From: Streptomyces sp. NBC_01689
Lineage (GTDB): Bacteria > Actinomycetota > Actinomycetes > Streptomycetales > Streptomycetaceae
Assembly: GCF_036250675.1 (NCBI RefSeq)
Contig: NZ_CP109592.1
Span: forward strand, 9,424,001-9,488,000
DNA length: 64,000 bases
Direction: 5' to 3'
The translations under genes and the position numbers were made by a program. This document shows, piece by piece, positions 53,457 through 62,532 of the stretch; position 1 is the stretch's first letter; every line of letters starts with the position of its first letter. The notes beneath the pieces are model-generated. The model worked only from the letters and a program-made list of their open reading frames with translations, did not search any database and had not been told where the DNA came from.

Positions 53457-55694
53457 GTGTTTGAACGCATAGCCGAACTGGTGATCCGCCGGTCCCGGCT
53501 GGTACTGGTCGTCGCCGCAGCGGCCATGGCCCTCATGGGAGCCGTGGGCGCCGGCGCGTTCGGCAAGTTGCTCGGGGGCGGCTACGACGATCCGGCCTCC
53601 TCGTCCAGCCGCGCCTTGGAAGTCATCGACAAGAAGTTCGGCGGGGAGACGAACCTCGTCCTGCTGGTGCGTCCGTCGGAGGGCCGCGTCGACGCACCGG
53701 CGGCCCGGCACACCGGCCTCGCCCTGGTGGCCGAGCTCAAGAAGGAGCGAAACCTGGGGAACGTGGTCTCGTACTGGGACACGTCCAGCGCCGATCTCCG
53801 TTCCCAGGACAGTCGTGAGGCACTGGTGCTCGCCCATGTGAAGGGCGACGGCACCGAACGGGACGAGAACGCCAAGGCCGTCATCGACGCCTACGCCGGA
53901 TCGTACGAGGGCACACTCGCGGTCCGGGCCGGTGGCGGCGCCGCCGTGACCAGCGAGATGGGGAAGCAGTCGGGTGAGGATCTCGTGCTGGCCGAGTCCA
54001 TCGCCGTACCGCTCACGCTGGTCCTGCTCCTGCTGGTCTTCGGGAGCGCCGTCGCGGCGCTGCTGCCCCTGGCGATCGGAGCCATCGCCATCACGGGCAC
54101 GTTCGCGGAACTCTTCGTGCTCGGCAGCGTCACCGATGTCTCCGTCTTCGCGGTCAACCTCACCACGGCACTCGGCCTGGGTCTCGGCATCGACTACGCC
54201 CTGCTGATGGTGAGCCGCTTCCGGGAACAACTCGCCTCGGGGGCGAGCGTGGACGACGCGGTCCGGCGCACGGTGAGCACCGCGGGCCGCACCATCGCGT
54301 TCTCCGCGGCGACGGTCGCCGCGGCGCTCGGAGCCCTCCTGGTGTTCCCGCAGTACTTCCTGCGCTCCTTCGGCTACGCCGGCGTCGGTGTCGTCGCCAT
54401 CGCCGCCGTCAGCACTCTGTTCGTCATGCCCGCCCTGTTCGTGGTCCTCGGCCACCGCGTCAACAGCGGTCGGCTGCCGTGGGCGAAGCCCCGGCGCACC
54501 GACACCCGCCTGCCGGCGTGGGGACGGCTCGCCCGCACCGTCATGAGGCGCCCGGCACTCACCGCGCTCCCCGTGCTCGCGGTCCTGCTGCTGGCGGCGA
54601 GCCCATTGCTCGGAATCTCCTTCGGCACACCCGACGAACGCGTGCTGCCCGAGGACGCCCACAGCCGCCAGGTCGCCTCGGCACTGAGGAAGAACTTCAA
54701 CGGCAGCGACGACGCCGCCCTCCACATCGTCATCGACAAGCCGGTCGGCGACACCCCGTTGGCGTCCTACGCGGTCGCACTGTCCGAACTCGAAGGCGTC
54801 GTCCACGTCGAGACGAGCACGGGCACCTACGCCGAGGGACGGTCCACGGCGACGGGCCCCGGCAGTGCCGCGCTCGGCCGCCCCGGCGCACAGCAGATCA
54901 ACGTGGTGAGCGGCCTGCCGCCGAAGTCGACGCAAGCGCAGCGCCTGGTCGACCAGGTGAGGGCGGTCACCCCGCCCGCCGGAACGCGGCCCTTGGTGGG
55001 CGGAACCGACGCGGTACTGGTCGACGCCAAGGACTCCATCGCGGGGAGACTCCCGCTCGCGGTCGCTCTGGTCGCCCTCACCACCTTTCTCCTGCTCTTC
55101 CTGTTCACCGGCAGCGTCGTGCAGCCGCTGCGCGCGCTGGTCCTCAACCTGATCAGCCTCGGAGCCACCCTCGGCGTCATGACCTGGATCTTCCAGGACG
55201 GCCACCTCTCCTCCCTGCTCGGCTTCACCGCGCAGCCGATGGAGGTGTCGATGACGGTCCTGATGTTCTGCATCGCCTTCGGCCTCTCGATGGACTACGA
55301 GGTCTTCGTCACCAGCCGGATCAAGGAACTCCACGAGTCCGGCGAGGACAACGAGTCGGCCGTGGCCAACGGACTCGGGCACACAGGACGCATCGTCAGC
55401 GCGGCCGCCTGTCTGCTCGCGGTGAGCTTCTTCGCCTTCGGGACGGCCAAGCTCAGCTTCATGCAGATGTTCGGACTGGGCAGCGGACTCGCCGTCCTCA
55501 TCGACGCCGTGGCCGTACGCGGCATCCTCGTACCCGCCGCGATGCGCGTCCTCGGGCGCTCGGCCTGGTACGCGCCCACCTTCCTGCGGAGGTTCCACGC
55601 ACGGTACGGCCTCAGCGAAGGCGGACCCGGGCACACGGCTCTGAACGAGCCCGCGGCTGAAGCCTCGTACGCGAAGAGGACGACGGAGGTCTGA
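53457..55694 (+). CDS. MMPL/RND-type exporter
   Basis: The 745-residue membrane protein has the two-fold MMPL pattern. The proton-relay helices are LGLGIDYALLMVSRFRE and FGLSMDYEVFVTSRIKE, and each half has a large extracytoplasmic domain and about six membrane segments. AAGGAG lies 7 nt before GTG 53457. The IS right end is only about 14 nt before the start, so the ribosome-binding site is the first native sequence left. It probably exports a lipid or drug under TetR control before the insertion. Confidence 0.92.
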   Translation: MFERIAELVIRRSRLVLVVAAAAMALMGAVGAGAFGKLLGGGYDDPASSSSRALEVIDKKFGGETNLVLLVRPSEGRVDAPAARHTGLALVAELKKERNLGNVVSYWDTSSADLRSQDSREALVLAHVKGDGTERDENAKAVIDAYAGSYEGTLAVRAGGGAAVTSEMGKQSGEDLVLAESIAVPLTLVLLLLVFGSAVAALLPLAIGAIAITGTFAELFVLGSVTDVSVFAVNLTTALGLGLGIDYALLMVSRFREQLASGASVDDAVRRTVSTAGRTIAFSAATVAAALGALLVFPQYFLRSFGYAGVGVVAIAAVSTLFVMPALFVVLGHRVNSGRLPWAKPRRTDTRLPAWGRLARTVMRRPALTALPVLAVLLLAASPLLGISFGTPDERVLPEDAHSRQVASALRKNFNGSDDAALHIVIDKPVGDTPLASYAVALSELEGVVHVETSTGTYAEGRSTATGPGSAALGRPGAQQINVVSGLPPKSTQAQRLVDQVRAVTPPAGTRPLVGGTDAVLVDAKDSIAGRLPLAVALVALTTFLLLFLFTGSVVQPLRALVLNLISLGATLGVMTWIFQDGHLSSLLGFTAQPMEVSMTVLMFCIAFGLSMDYEVFVTSRIKELHESGEDNESAVANGLGHTGRIVSAAACLLAVSFFAFGTAKLSFMQMFGLGSGLAVLIDAVAVRGILVPAAMRVLGRSAWYAPTFLRRFHARYGLSEGGPGHTALNEPAAEASYAKRTTEV

Positions 55695-55723
55695 TCGGGC
55701 CGGTTGGGCCGGACCGCGCGCGC

Positions 55724-55753
55724 ATGCCCGCCTCCTCGAGTGGAGGCGGGCAT
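55724..55753. terminator. Bidirectional terminator hairpin
   Basis: ATGCCCGCCTCC (55724-55735) pairs perfectly with GGAGGCGGGCAT (55742-55753) across a 6-nt loop. It lies between the convergent MMPL and VOC genes. Confidence 0.75.
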
Positions 55754-55866
55754 CGGCGTAGGGAGGCGGGCACCGTCGTGAGGAGAGTCCCGGCGGCAAC
55801 TCGTCCCGACCAAGGGGTGGTCGGTTGCGCTGCCGCCCCTTGTCCTGCCGTCTCTCGCCGGTGTGC

Positions 55867-56265
55867 TCAGCGAGCGAACTTCTCGACGGCGTCCGGTGTC
55901 ACGGGGGTGAAGAAGTTGACCAGATTGCCGTCGGGGTCGCGGAACAGGAGCGCGCGGTTTCCCCAGGGCATCGTGGTCGGCTCGTTGACGAAGTCCTCGA
56001 CGAAGCCGGTCAGGTTCTTGTACGTGCGGTCCACGTCGTCCACGAGGAACTCGATGATGACGCTGTGGTTGTCGGCCGGCCGGGCCGAACCGGGTGCGAA
56101 CAGGGGGACGGTGCGGGTGCTCCCGATCGCGAGCGTGGCCGAGGCCGTCCTGATCTCGGCGAAGTCCTCGTTGGCCCAGTCGGCGGCCACCCCGGTGGCA
56201 CGCTCGTAGAAGTCGACGAGACGGGCGACGTCGCCCGTGATGACGCGGACAGAGACGAAGTTCAT
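55867..56265 (-). CDS. VOC-family (glyoxalase/bleomycin-resistance-like) protein
   Basis: The 132-residue protein has the paired beta-alpha-beta-beta-beta modules of the VOC fold: VSVRVITGDVARLVDFYE at the start, and WGNRALLFRDPDGNLVNFF with the metal-binding acidic residue at the end. AGGAGA lies 7 nt before ATG 56265. It is divergent from the WYL regulator at 56357 and shares a palindromic operator with it. Confidence 0.88.
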   Translation of the reverse strand: MNFVSVRVITGDVARLVDFYERATGVAADWANEDFAEIRTASATLAIGSTRTVPLFAPGSARPADNHSVIIEFLVDDVDRTYKNLTGFVEDFVNEPTTMPWGNRALLFRDPDGNLVNFFTPVTPDAVEKFAR

Positions 56266-56310
56266 GGGAGTTCTCCTGGTCGATCGGTGTTGCTGATCGC
56301 AGGCTGCCAC

Positions 56311-56339
56311 CTATACCGGGCAGAATCCGCCCGGTATAG
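56311..56339. promoter_or_regulatory. Perfect palindromic operator between VOC and WYL genes
   Basis: CTATACCGGGC (56311-56321) and GCCCGGTATAG (56329-56339) are perfect complements with a 7-nt spacer. The site lies 17 nt before the regulator and 45 nt before the VOC gene, and its TATA-like arms overlap the probable -10 region. The WYL regulator is the obvious ligand. Confidence 0.75.
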
Positions 56340-56356
56340 GGAGGATACTTTCGAAC

Positions 56357-57364
56357 ATGCCTCGACCCATTGCTCGCGTCCTCACCCTCTTGGAGCTTCT
56401 GCAGTCGGGCGGCATCCGCACCACGGCCGGTCTCGCCGAGCGACTGGGCGTCGACGAGCGGACCGTGCGGCGCTACATCGACCACCTGCTCGACCTCGAC
56501 GTACCCGTCGAGTCGGTGCGTGGCCGCCACGGCGGATACCGGCTCGCCCCCGGGTACCGCATGCCTCCGCTCATGCTGACCGACGACGAAGCGCTGGCCG
56601 TGCTGCTGGGGCTGCTGGCGGCCCGGCGAGCCGGCCTGACGACCGCCATGGGCACCGCGAGCGAGACGGCGGCCGCCAAGATCCGGCGCGTCCTTCCGAA
56701 GCGGCTGGCGGGAAGACTCGACTCCATGTCCGACTCCCTCACCTTCACCGCCCGGCCCGGCGAGGCGGTCCCCTCGGATTCGACGGTGCTTCTCTCGATC
56801 ACTGACGCGGTCCGTCACCGACGGCCGATCGCGATCCGGTACACCGCGGCCGACGGCCGGCACAGCGAACGCACCGTGCATCCCTACGGAGTTGTCGCCC
56901 ACGCGGGCAAGTGGTACCTGACCGCCGCGGACCTCACGGCCGACGACGACCGGACGTTCCGACTGGATCGCATCACCGAGATCAGGACTCTGCCCGGCTC
57001 GTTCGAACCACCCGCCGGACTCGACCCGGCGAAACGTGTCCTGACGGCGCTCGCCACGGCTCCGTACCGGTACGAGGTGACGCTGCGGGTCCAGGGGAAC
57101 GCCGAGGAGATCGACGCCCGACTTCCCGCCGGGGTCGCGGTCGTGCGGGAACTGTCGTCGGACCCGGGCGACGCGAATCTTGAATCCGAGCGGTGGTGTC
57201 TGGTCGACCTGCGGGTGGAACGGCTCGACTGGCTCCCCGCGGTACTCGCGTCTCTGGACATGCCGTTCCTCATCGAGCGGCCGGACGAACTCCGGGTCCT
57301 GGTGGTGGAGTTGGCGGAACATCTCGCACGGTCGGCACGGCGCGCTTCGACGGGTGGCGGGTGA
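56357..57364 (+). CDS. YafY-type HTH/WYL-domain regulator
   Basis: The 335-residue protein has an N-terminal HTH_11 (RVLTLLELLQSGGIRTTAGLAERLGVDERTV, key residues RRYIDHL). A WYL domain follows (PIAIRYTAADGRHSERTVHPYGVVAHAGKWYL), then a C-terminal WCX-like region. WYL domains often sense nucleic acid or small molecules. It is divergent from the VOC gene and probably represses it through the palindrome. Confidence 0.9.
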   Translation: MPRPIARVLTLLELLQSGGIRTTAGLAERLGVDERTVRRYIDHLLDLDVPVESVRGRHGGYRLAPGYRMPPLMLTDDEALAVLLGLLAARRAGLTTAMGTASETAAAKIRRVLPKRLAGRLDSMSDSLTFTARPGEAVPSDSTVLLSITDAVRHRRPIAIRYTAADGRHSERTVHPYGVVAHAGKWYLTAADLTADDDRTFRLDRITEIRTLPGSFEPPAGLDPAKRVLTALATAPYRYEVTLRVQGNAEEIDARLPAGVAVVRELSSDPGDANLESERWCLVDLRVERLDWLPAVLASLDMPFLIERPDELRVLVVELAEHLARSARRASTGGG

Positions 57365-57458
57365 CTGGTGAGGAGAGACGGGGAGACCGGCGACAGGAGT
57401 TCGGTGGCGCGCGTGAGTGGTTGTCCGTAGGCGGGTCGGGCGTGCCGCGCGGCTCGGG

Positions 57459-58178
57459 TCAGGTGAGTGGTTCCCCGCCGTCGACGTGGATGGTTTCTCC
57501 GGTGAGGAACGTGCTGGTCATGGCGAACAGCACCGCGTGGGCGATGTCGTGCGTGGTGCCGATCCGCCGGACCGGGTTACGGGTACGGATATCGGCGAAA
57601 TACTCGGCCTTGCCGTCTTCTCCGAAGGCGTCCCAGGCTCCGGTGTCGATCACCCCCGGTGAGATGGCGTTGACGCGGGTGGGGGCGAGTTCCAGGGCGA
57701 GGGAGCGGGTGAGGGTTTCGGCCGCGGCGTTGGTGATGGCCACGGCCAGGGTGCCGACCGCGATCTTCGCAGCGGCGACACCGGAGAAGAGCGTGAGCGA
57801 CCCGGAATCGGGGATGCGGGGGGCCAGGTGTTTGGCCAGCATCAGCGGGCCGATGACCTTGATGTCGAGGGAGAGTCTGACTGCGTCGCGGTCCAGGTCG
57901 GCGATGCGACCGCGTGCGCGGGCCGACGCGGTGGAGACCACGTGGTCGACCGTGCCGAGTCTTTCGCCGAGCGCGGCGATGGAGGTTTCGTCGGTGAGGT
58001 CGACGGTCTCGGCGGTGATCCCGGGCTCGTGTGCGTAGGCGTCGGCCAGAGCATCGTGGTTACGGCCGGCGGCTGTGACGTCAGCTCCTGCGTCTCGGGC
58101 GGTGACGGCGATGGCGTTGGCGATTCCTGCGCCTCGCCCGATGACCAGGACGGTCTTGCCTTCCAGGGGTCCGGTCAT
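57459..58178 (-). CDS. Short-chain dehydrogenase-like protein with altered active site
   Basis: The 239-residue protein has an SDR fold: the nucleotide loop VLVIGRGAGIANAIAV (TGxxxGIG altered to GRGAGIA), SLTLFSGVAA, and the C-terminal FLTGETIHVDGGEPL. The YxxxK catalytic pair is replaced by TLAVAITNAAAE, so it may not be a normal oxidoreductase. ATG 58178 is used. An inverted repeat lies upstream at 58327-58354. Confidence 0.82.
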   Translation of the reverse strand: MTGPLEGKTVLVIGRGAGIANAIAVTARDAGADVTAAGRNHDALADAYAHEPGITAETVDLTDETSIAALGERLGTVDHVVSTASARARGRIADLDRDAVRLSLDIKVIGPLMLAKHLAPRIPDSGSLTLFSGVAAAKIAVGTLAVAITNAAAETLTRSLALELAPTRVNAISPGVIDTGAWDAFGEDGKAEYFADIRTRNPVRRIGTTHDIAHAVLFAMTSTFLTGETIHVDGGEPLT

Positions 58179-59017
58179 GGCGCGGTCCTTTCGGGCGGGG
58201 GCGGGTGATGGGTGGTGGTTGAGGGGCGTACTAGGGGGAGTGCCTGGGGGCTGGTGAGGGTGTGGGGGCCTGCCCGGCCGCGTGGTGTTCGCTGCTACGT
58301 CCCCGTGGAGTTGGCTGTCCAGTATATAACCTGTCGCGATGAGATGAGAGGTTAGATCTTGTCGGGGTGGGCGTCGGGTGATCAGTGAGCATGTAGCGCG
58401 GGCCGGGTGCTGGCTGCGGGGCGGCTGCCGCCGGTGCCGGGTGCCGGGCCGCGGGTGGGTTGGCTGGGGTGGTGTGGGTGTGAGAGGTCCTGACAAGGGC
58501 GCCGGACGTGTCTGCGGGTGACCAGGCACGTGGCGAGGCCGAGGGCGGTCGGCGTTCCAGTGCTCGGAACGGCAGCCGTCGTCCTCCACCTGCACTCATC
58601 CTGCGACCGGAGGTGAAGTGGCGCAGTCGAGGTGGGGCGACGACTGACCCGCGGGCATCGGCACGAGTTCACCGAGGGCCCGGCCCGCAGGACAGACCCT
58701 CATCTGACCCCGATGCTGCCCGGCTCCTTGCCGCTGGGCAACTGGTCGCTGTGCCCACGCCTCCGACCCCGCCGCCAAGAACGTGATCTTCCACGCCAAG
58801 CAAACGCCCCACCACCAAGCCGCTGTTGGCACTGCTCGACAGTCCCGTCACGGCCGAGACCCTCTTCACCTCAGTGGCGACGCCCGTCGGACCGGCAGCC
58901 GGCAGCCTGCGGCCCGGTGCCCTCGGACGGCGACTTCGTTAAGGACTTGGTTGCGTTGGTCCAGGTGGCCACTGCGCTGCACGATTCTCTATCCCCTCCT
59001 GGCTCACCCCCAGGAGC
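58179..59017. other. 839-nt region without a supported gene
   Basis: Only overlapping Pro/Arg-rich frames are present and none has a recognisable domain. It contains the inverted repeat at 58327-58354 in an AT-rich patch, a probable promoter of the SDR gene. Confidence 0.4.
58327..58354. promoter_or_regulatory. Inverted repeat upstream of the SDR gene
   Basis: TAACCT (58327-58332) and AGGTTA (58349-58354) are complementary, 16 nt apart, inside the only AT-rich patch upstream of the SDR gene. It is a possible operator. Confidence 0.4.
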
Positions 59018-59884
59018 TCAACCAAACAGCTCCAGCCCGTTCCAACCGCGCCCGTCGCCCGTCGCCCACGCCTCCAGTAGCTGCCGGGCCTCGGTCTCAG
59101 GGGCGGCCAGCCAGACACTCTGGGAGCCGCCGTGTGTCGGCACGTTGGCCTCGTCCCAGTCGACCCGGCCCCCGCTGCAGCACGCGCAGAGCGTGTGGAA
59201 GCTGCTCGCCGGCTCGGCACCGAAATCCTGCGCGAAGAATGAAGCCACCAGGGCGTCGATGTCGGATGCATCCGCCGCGCTTACGGTCACATGCAGCGTC
59301 GGCAGCGAAGAGCTTTCAAAAAGCAGCAATTCATCGAAGACTGTGACGCTCTGGCCGTTGTACGTCCGCTCGCCCGTCGGCTCCCCATCGTGCACGACGA
59401 TCTCACCGAAGCGACGGCCTTTCGTGGCGGGTACGTTCATCACTCGGCCTCGGGTGGGACAGAGCCGCTGGATCCAGACGACCTCGCGCTCACCACCCGT
59501 GTCCAGCCGCACGCACGCGGGGCCGAAGGCACCGTTGATCTCCCCCTCGCCCTCGGGCATCGGGATCCCGAAACCCTCCCAGGCGTCACGGGCGGTCGCC
59601 CAGTCACGCTGGATCGTGGCAGCGACCCCCAGGTTCCAGAACGCCGGGTCCTGCTCACCGCGGGGTGAGCGGGCGGCAGCCTCACGGCCGAGTTCATGGG
59701 CCTTCGCCCAGTTGCGCAGAAACTTGTGCGCCAGCGCAGCGTCGTACCACCACATCGCGCTGAGGTCCTCGTCCGGATAGTGGGCAAGGACCTGCTCGTA
59801 CAGCTCGGCGGAACGCAGCCACTCCTGCGCATCCCACATCTCACGAGCCCGTTCCAGCACCTGCTTGGCCTCGGACTTCTCCAT
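59018..59884 (-). CDS. TPR-containing protein
   Basis: The 288-residue protein begins with TPR-type repeats (AREMWDAQEWLRSAELYEQVLAHYP, FWNLGVAATIQRDWATARDAW). A beta-rich domain of unknown type follows, containing a CACCSGG motif that may bind metal. No signal peptide is present. It is a single-gene unit. Confidence 0.8.
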   Translation of the reverse strand: MEKSEAKQVLERAREMWDAQEWLRSAELYEQVLAHYPDEDLSAMWWYDAALAHKFLRNWAKAHELGREAAARSPRGEQDPAFWNLGVAATIQRDWATARDAWEGFGIPMPEGEGEINGAFGPACVRLDTGGEREVVWIQRLCPTRGRVMNVPATKGRRFGEIVVHDGEPTGERTYNGQSVTVFDELLLFESSSLPTLHVTVSAADASDIDALVASFFAQDFGAEPASSFHTLCACCSGGRVDWDEANVPTHGGSQSVWLAAPETEARQLLEAWATGDGRGWNGLELFG

Positions 59885-60151
59885 GCCCCTGCCCCTCCCT
59901 CTGACCAGGGCAGGAGTCTCGCACGACGACTGAAGCGTGCTGGGAGGGGGTGCCCAAAAGGTTGCGTCCAGGGGGTGTTGTACAGGTTCGACCTGACCCG
60001 CCTTCTGAACCGTGGCTCTGTAGAGATCCGTTACCGATGGGTGTACAGGCCCCCGCGCTGCCCCGACTCGTGCGGCCCGCTACACCTTGAGCCGGACCCA
60101 CGAAGGTTGTGCCGTCCGCCGGCAGGTCAGGCAACCTCCCAACAGCTAGGC

Positions 60152-60523
60152 TCACGCGGCGAAATCGCGAACTCCCTTGGATTGCCTGATGTGTAGAAGG
60201 GTCGCTCCGACGAGGCAGGCAGCGGCCCCCGCGGACAGGAACGCCCGGTTGGAGCGCCAGGACAGAACGGACCACGTCGACTGAGCTGAGAGCACCGATC
60301 CCGTACTCAGCCAAGATCCGGCCGAGAGCAGAGACAGTGAGGATCCGATCGAGCCGACGGACAGCGAGCTTCCGATCGACCCGACTGAAAGGGCGGAACC
60401 GACGGAGCCGATGGACAGCACGGATCCCACTGAACCGATGGACAGGATGGAGTCCTTCGACCACAGGGACAGTACGGAGCCCTGTGAGGCCGGCTGCGAT
60501 CCGGCGGAGAATCTATTCCTCAT
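60152..60523 (-). CDS. Decapeptide-repeat protein with C-terminal membrane segment
   Basis: The 123-residue protein consists largely of a 10-residue repeat of the form S-x-L-S-x-G-S-x-G, about five copies (VLSIGSVGS, ALSVGSIGS and so on). Leu and Gly recur at fixed spacing, suggesting a short beta-helix or solenoid. A hydrophobic segment AFLSAGAAACLVGATLLHI lies near the C-terminus. AGGATGGGA precedes ATG 60523. Function is unknown. Confidence 0.7.
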   Translation of the reverse strand: MRNRFSAGSQPASQGSVLSLWSKDSILSIGSVGSVLSIGSVGSALSVGSIGSSLSVGSIGSSLSLLSAGSWLSTGSVLSAQSTWSVLSWRSNRAFLSAGAAACLVGATLLHIRQSKGVRDFAA

Positions 60524-61322
60524 GTTCCCATCCTGCCCGTCCGCCGCTACGTGCGTGCCGTAAACGACTGGCACACGCGGGGCGCCGCCGGCAGCATTGC
60601 GTCGCCGTCGACGACCAGGAAGCTCAGACCGTGAAAGAGCTCGAGACTGTGTCCCAGCGGTCGGGCCATTGCGCGAACAAGTCGGCGGATGTCTCCGATG
60701 ACGGGCGGTTGGCCGAGCAGCCTGCCGACGTGGCCGTGCTCACCCGGTGAACCGGCTGCTTTGCCAGCCGGGGCAACGGCCCTCACCCTCGCGGCCGACC
60801 GTCACTGGACGGAAACGGTGCGGGGGTGAGGAAGCGCGCTCACCGACCGGGCAACCGGTATCCACGACAACGAGTACCGGGCCTCCCGATCGGCGGCTGA
60901 CTCCGCAGGCATTCCCCGGAGGTCTGGGGCCGGCCTGATCGGTGCCTGGGTCTTGCGGCCTCGAGCGTGGTGGTGGTCATGCAGGGGTCTCAGCGCGGGC
61001 CTCAGTTCGGACACCTCGTGCCGCGCGTTCCAGGGACCTGCCGATCTGCCCGCAGCAGGGACTCGCGTGCCTCGCCGGGTTCATGGGGCGCAGGGGGCTG
61101 CGAGGCCGGCGCGTTGTGACGGGCGTCACCTAATTGTTATGGCGGATGACAAATAGCGCCTCCCGCGCTCTGGGCAGAGGGTCCGGAGCGCCGTAAGTTC
61201 CCGCTCACAACATTCGATCCGGGCCGCCCGACACCCGCCAATTCCCCGAGAGCGCGCTCCTCGGCTTCCCGACCGCGCTCGTACGTCCGGTCTCCGGCCG
61301 TCACATCAGAAAGGACCCTGCC
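60524..61322. other. 799-nt region without a supported gene
   Basis: Several short frames exist but none has recognisable features. The last part (about 61125-61165, with AATTGTTATGG) is AT-richer and may contain the promoter of the sugar transporter operon. Confidence 0.45.
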
Positions 61323-62414
61323 ATGCGCAAGGGACTCCTGCTCACCGCCGCCTCAGTGGTACTGGTCAGTTCGCTCGCTGCCTGTGACGACTCCTCGTCG
61401 GGCGGCACCGGCTCCGGCTCCCACGTCAAGCCGAAGATCGGCGTGATCCTCCCGGACAGCAAGTCCTCCGCCCGCTGGGAGACCGCGGACCGCAAGTACC
61501 TCTCCGAGGCGTTCAAGGCGGCGGGCGTCGACTTCGACATCCAGAACGCCCAGAACGACAAGCAGCAGTTCCAGACCATCGCGGACCAGATGATCACCAG
61601 CGGTGTGAACGTCCTGGTGATCGTGAACCTGGACAGCGGCACGGGCAAGGCAGTTCTGGACAAGGCCAAGGCGCAGGGCGTCGCCACGATCGACTACGAC
61701 CGGCTCACCCTCGGCGGCTCCGCCCAGTACTACGTGAGCTTCGACAACACCGAGGTCGGCAAGCTTCAAGGCGAGGGCCTCAGCAAGTGCCTGAGCGACA
61801 TGAAGGCCAAGAAGCCCATCGTCGCGACACTCAACGGCTCGCCGACGGACAACAACGCCACCCTCCTCGCCGACGGTTACAACGGCGTCCTCGACCCGAA
61901 GTACAAGTCGGGCGACTACGTCAAGGGCCCGGACCAGTCCGTCCCGGACTGGGACAGTGCTGAGGCCAGCACCATCTTCGAGCAGATGCTCACCAGCGAG
62001 CCCAAGATCGGCGGTGTGCTCGCCGCCAACGACACTCTCGGCAACGCGGCCATCGCCATCCTGCGCAAGCAGCACCGCAACGGCGAGGTCCCGGTCACCG
62101 GCCAGGACGCCACGGTGCAGGCCTTGCAGAACATCCTGGCGGGCGATCAGTGCATGACCGTCTACAAGGCGGTCAAGAAAGAGGCGGACGCCACGGTCAA
62201 GCTCGCCGTCTCCCTGGCCAAGGCCGAGAAGGGCGAGACGAACGCGACGGTCGAGGACCCCGAGGGCAAGCGCAAGGTCCCGTCCGTGCTGGAGACACCC
62301 GTGGCCATCTACAAGGACAACGTCCAGGACGTCGTGGACGACGGCTATGTCACCAAAGCGCAGCTGTGCACGGGCAAGTACGCCGCCCTGTGCACCAAGG
62401 CCGGCATCAAGTAG
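61323..62414 (+). CDS. Sugar ABC transporter substrate-binding lipoprotein
   Basis: The 363-residue protein has a lipoprotein signal with lipobox LAAC (Cys21). It then has a periplasmic-binding type 1 fold of the xylose/ribose group: PKIGVILPDSKSSARWE, VLVIVNLDSGTGKAV and GVLAANDTLGNAAI. It should capture a pentose or related sugar. GAAAGGACC precedes the ATG. It heads an operon with the ATPase and permease that follow. Confidence 0.93.
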   Translation: MRKGLLLTAASVVLVSSLAACDDSSSGGTGSGSHVKPKIGVILPDSKSSARWETADRKYLSEAFKAAGVDFDIQNAQNDKQQFQTIADQMITSGVNVLVIVNLDSGTGKAVLDKAKAQGVATIDYDRLTLGGSAQYYVSFDNTEVGKLQGEGLSKCLSDMKAKKPIVATLNGSPTDNNATLLADGYNGVLDPKYKSGDYVKGPDQSVPDWDSAEASTIFEQMLTSEPKIGGVLAANDTLGNAAIAILRKQHRNGEVPVTGQDATVQALQNILAGDQCMTVYKAVKKEADATVKLAVSLAKAEKGETNATVEDPEGKRKVPSVLETPVAIYKDNVQDVVDDGYVTKAQLCTGKYAALCTKAGIK

Positions 62415-62532
62415 CCCAGCCCGGCTGCTCGGACCGCTGCCCCTGGTCCGGCCGACCCGACCGCGGTTCCCGGGGCTCCGCCCGGCCCGGACCCGGGACC
62501 CGCGACCTCCCGATCACAAGGAGCCGTCTTCC

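Noticed and set aside
53385..55799. Minus-strand frame of 804 codons opposite the MMPL exporter
   Set aside because: It is low-complexity, Gln/Glu/Arg/His-rich antisense of an unmistakable MMPL gene.
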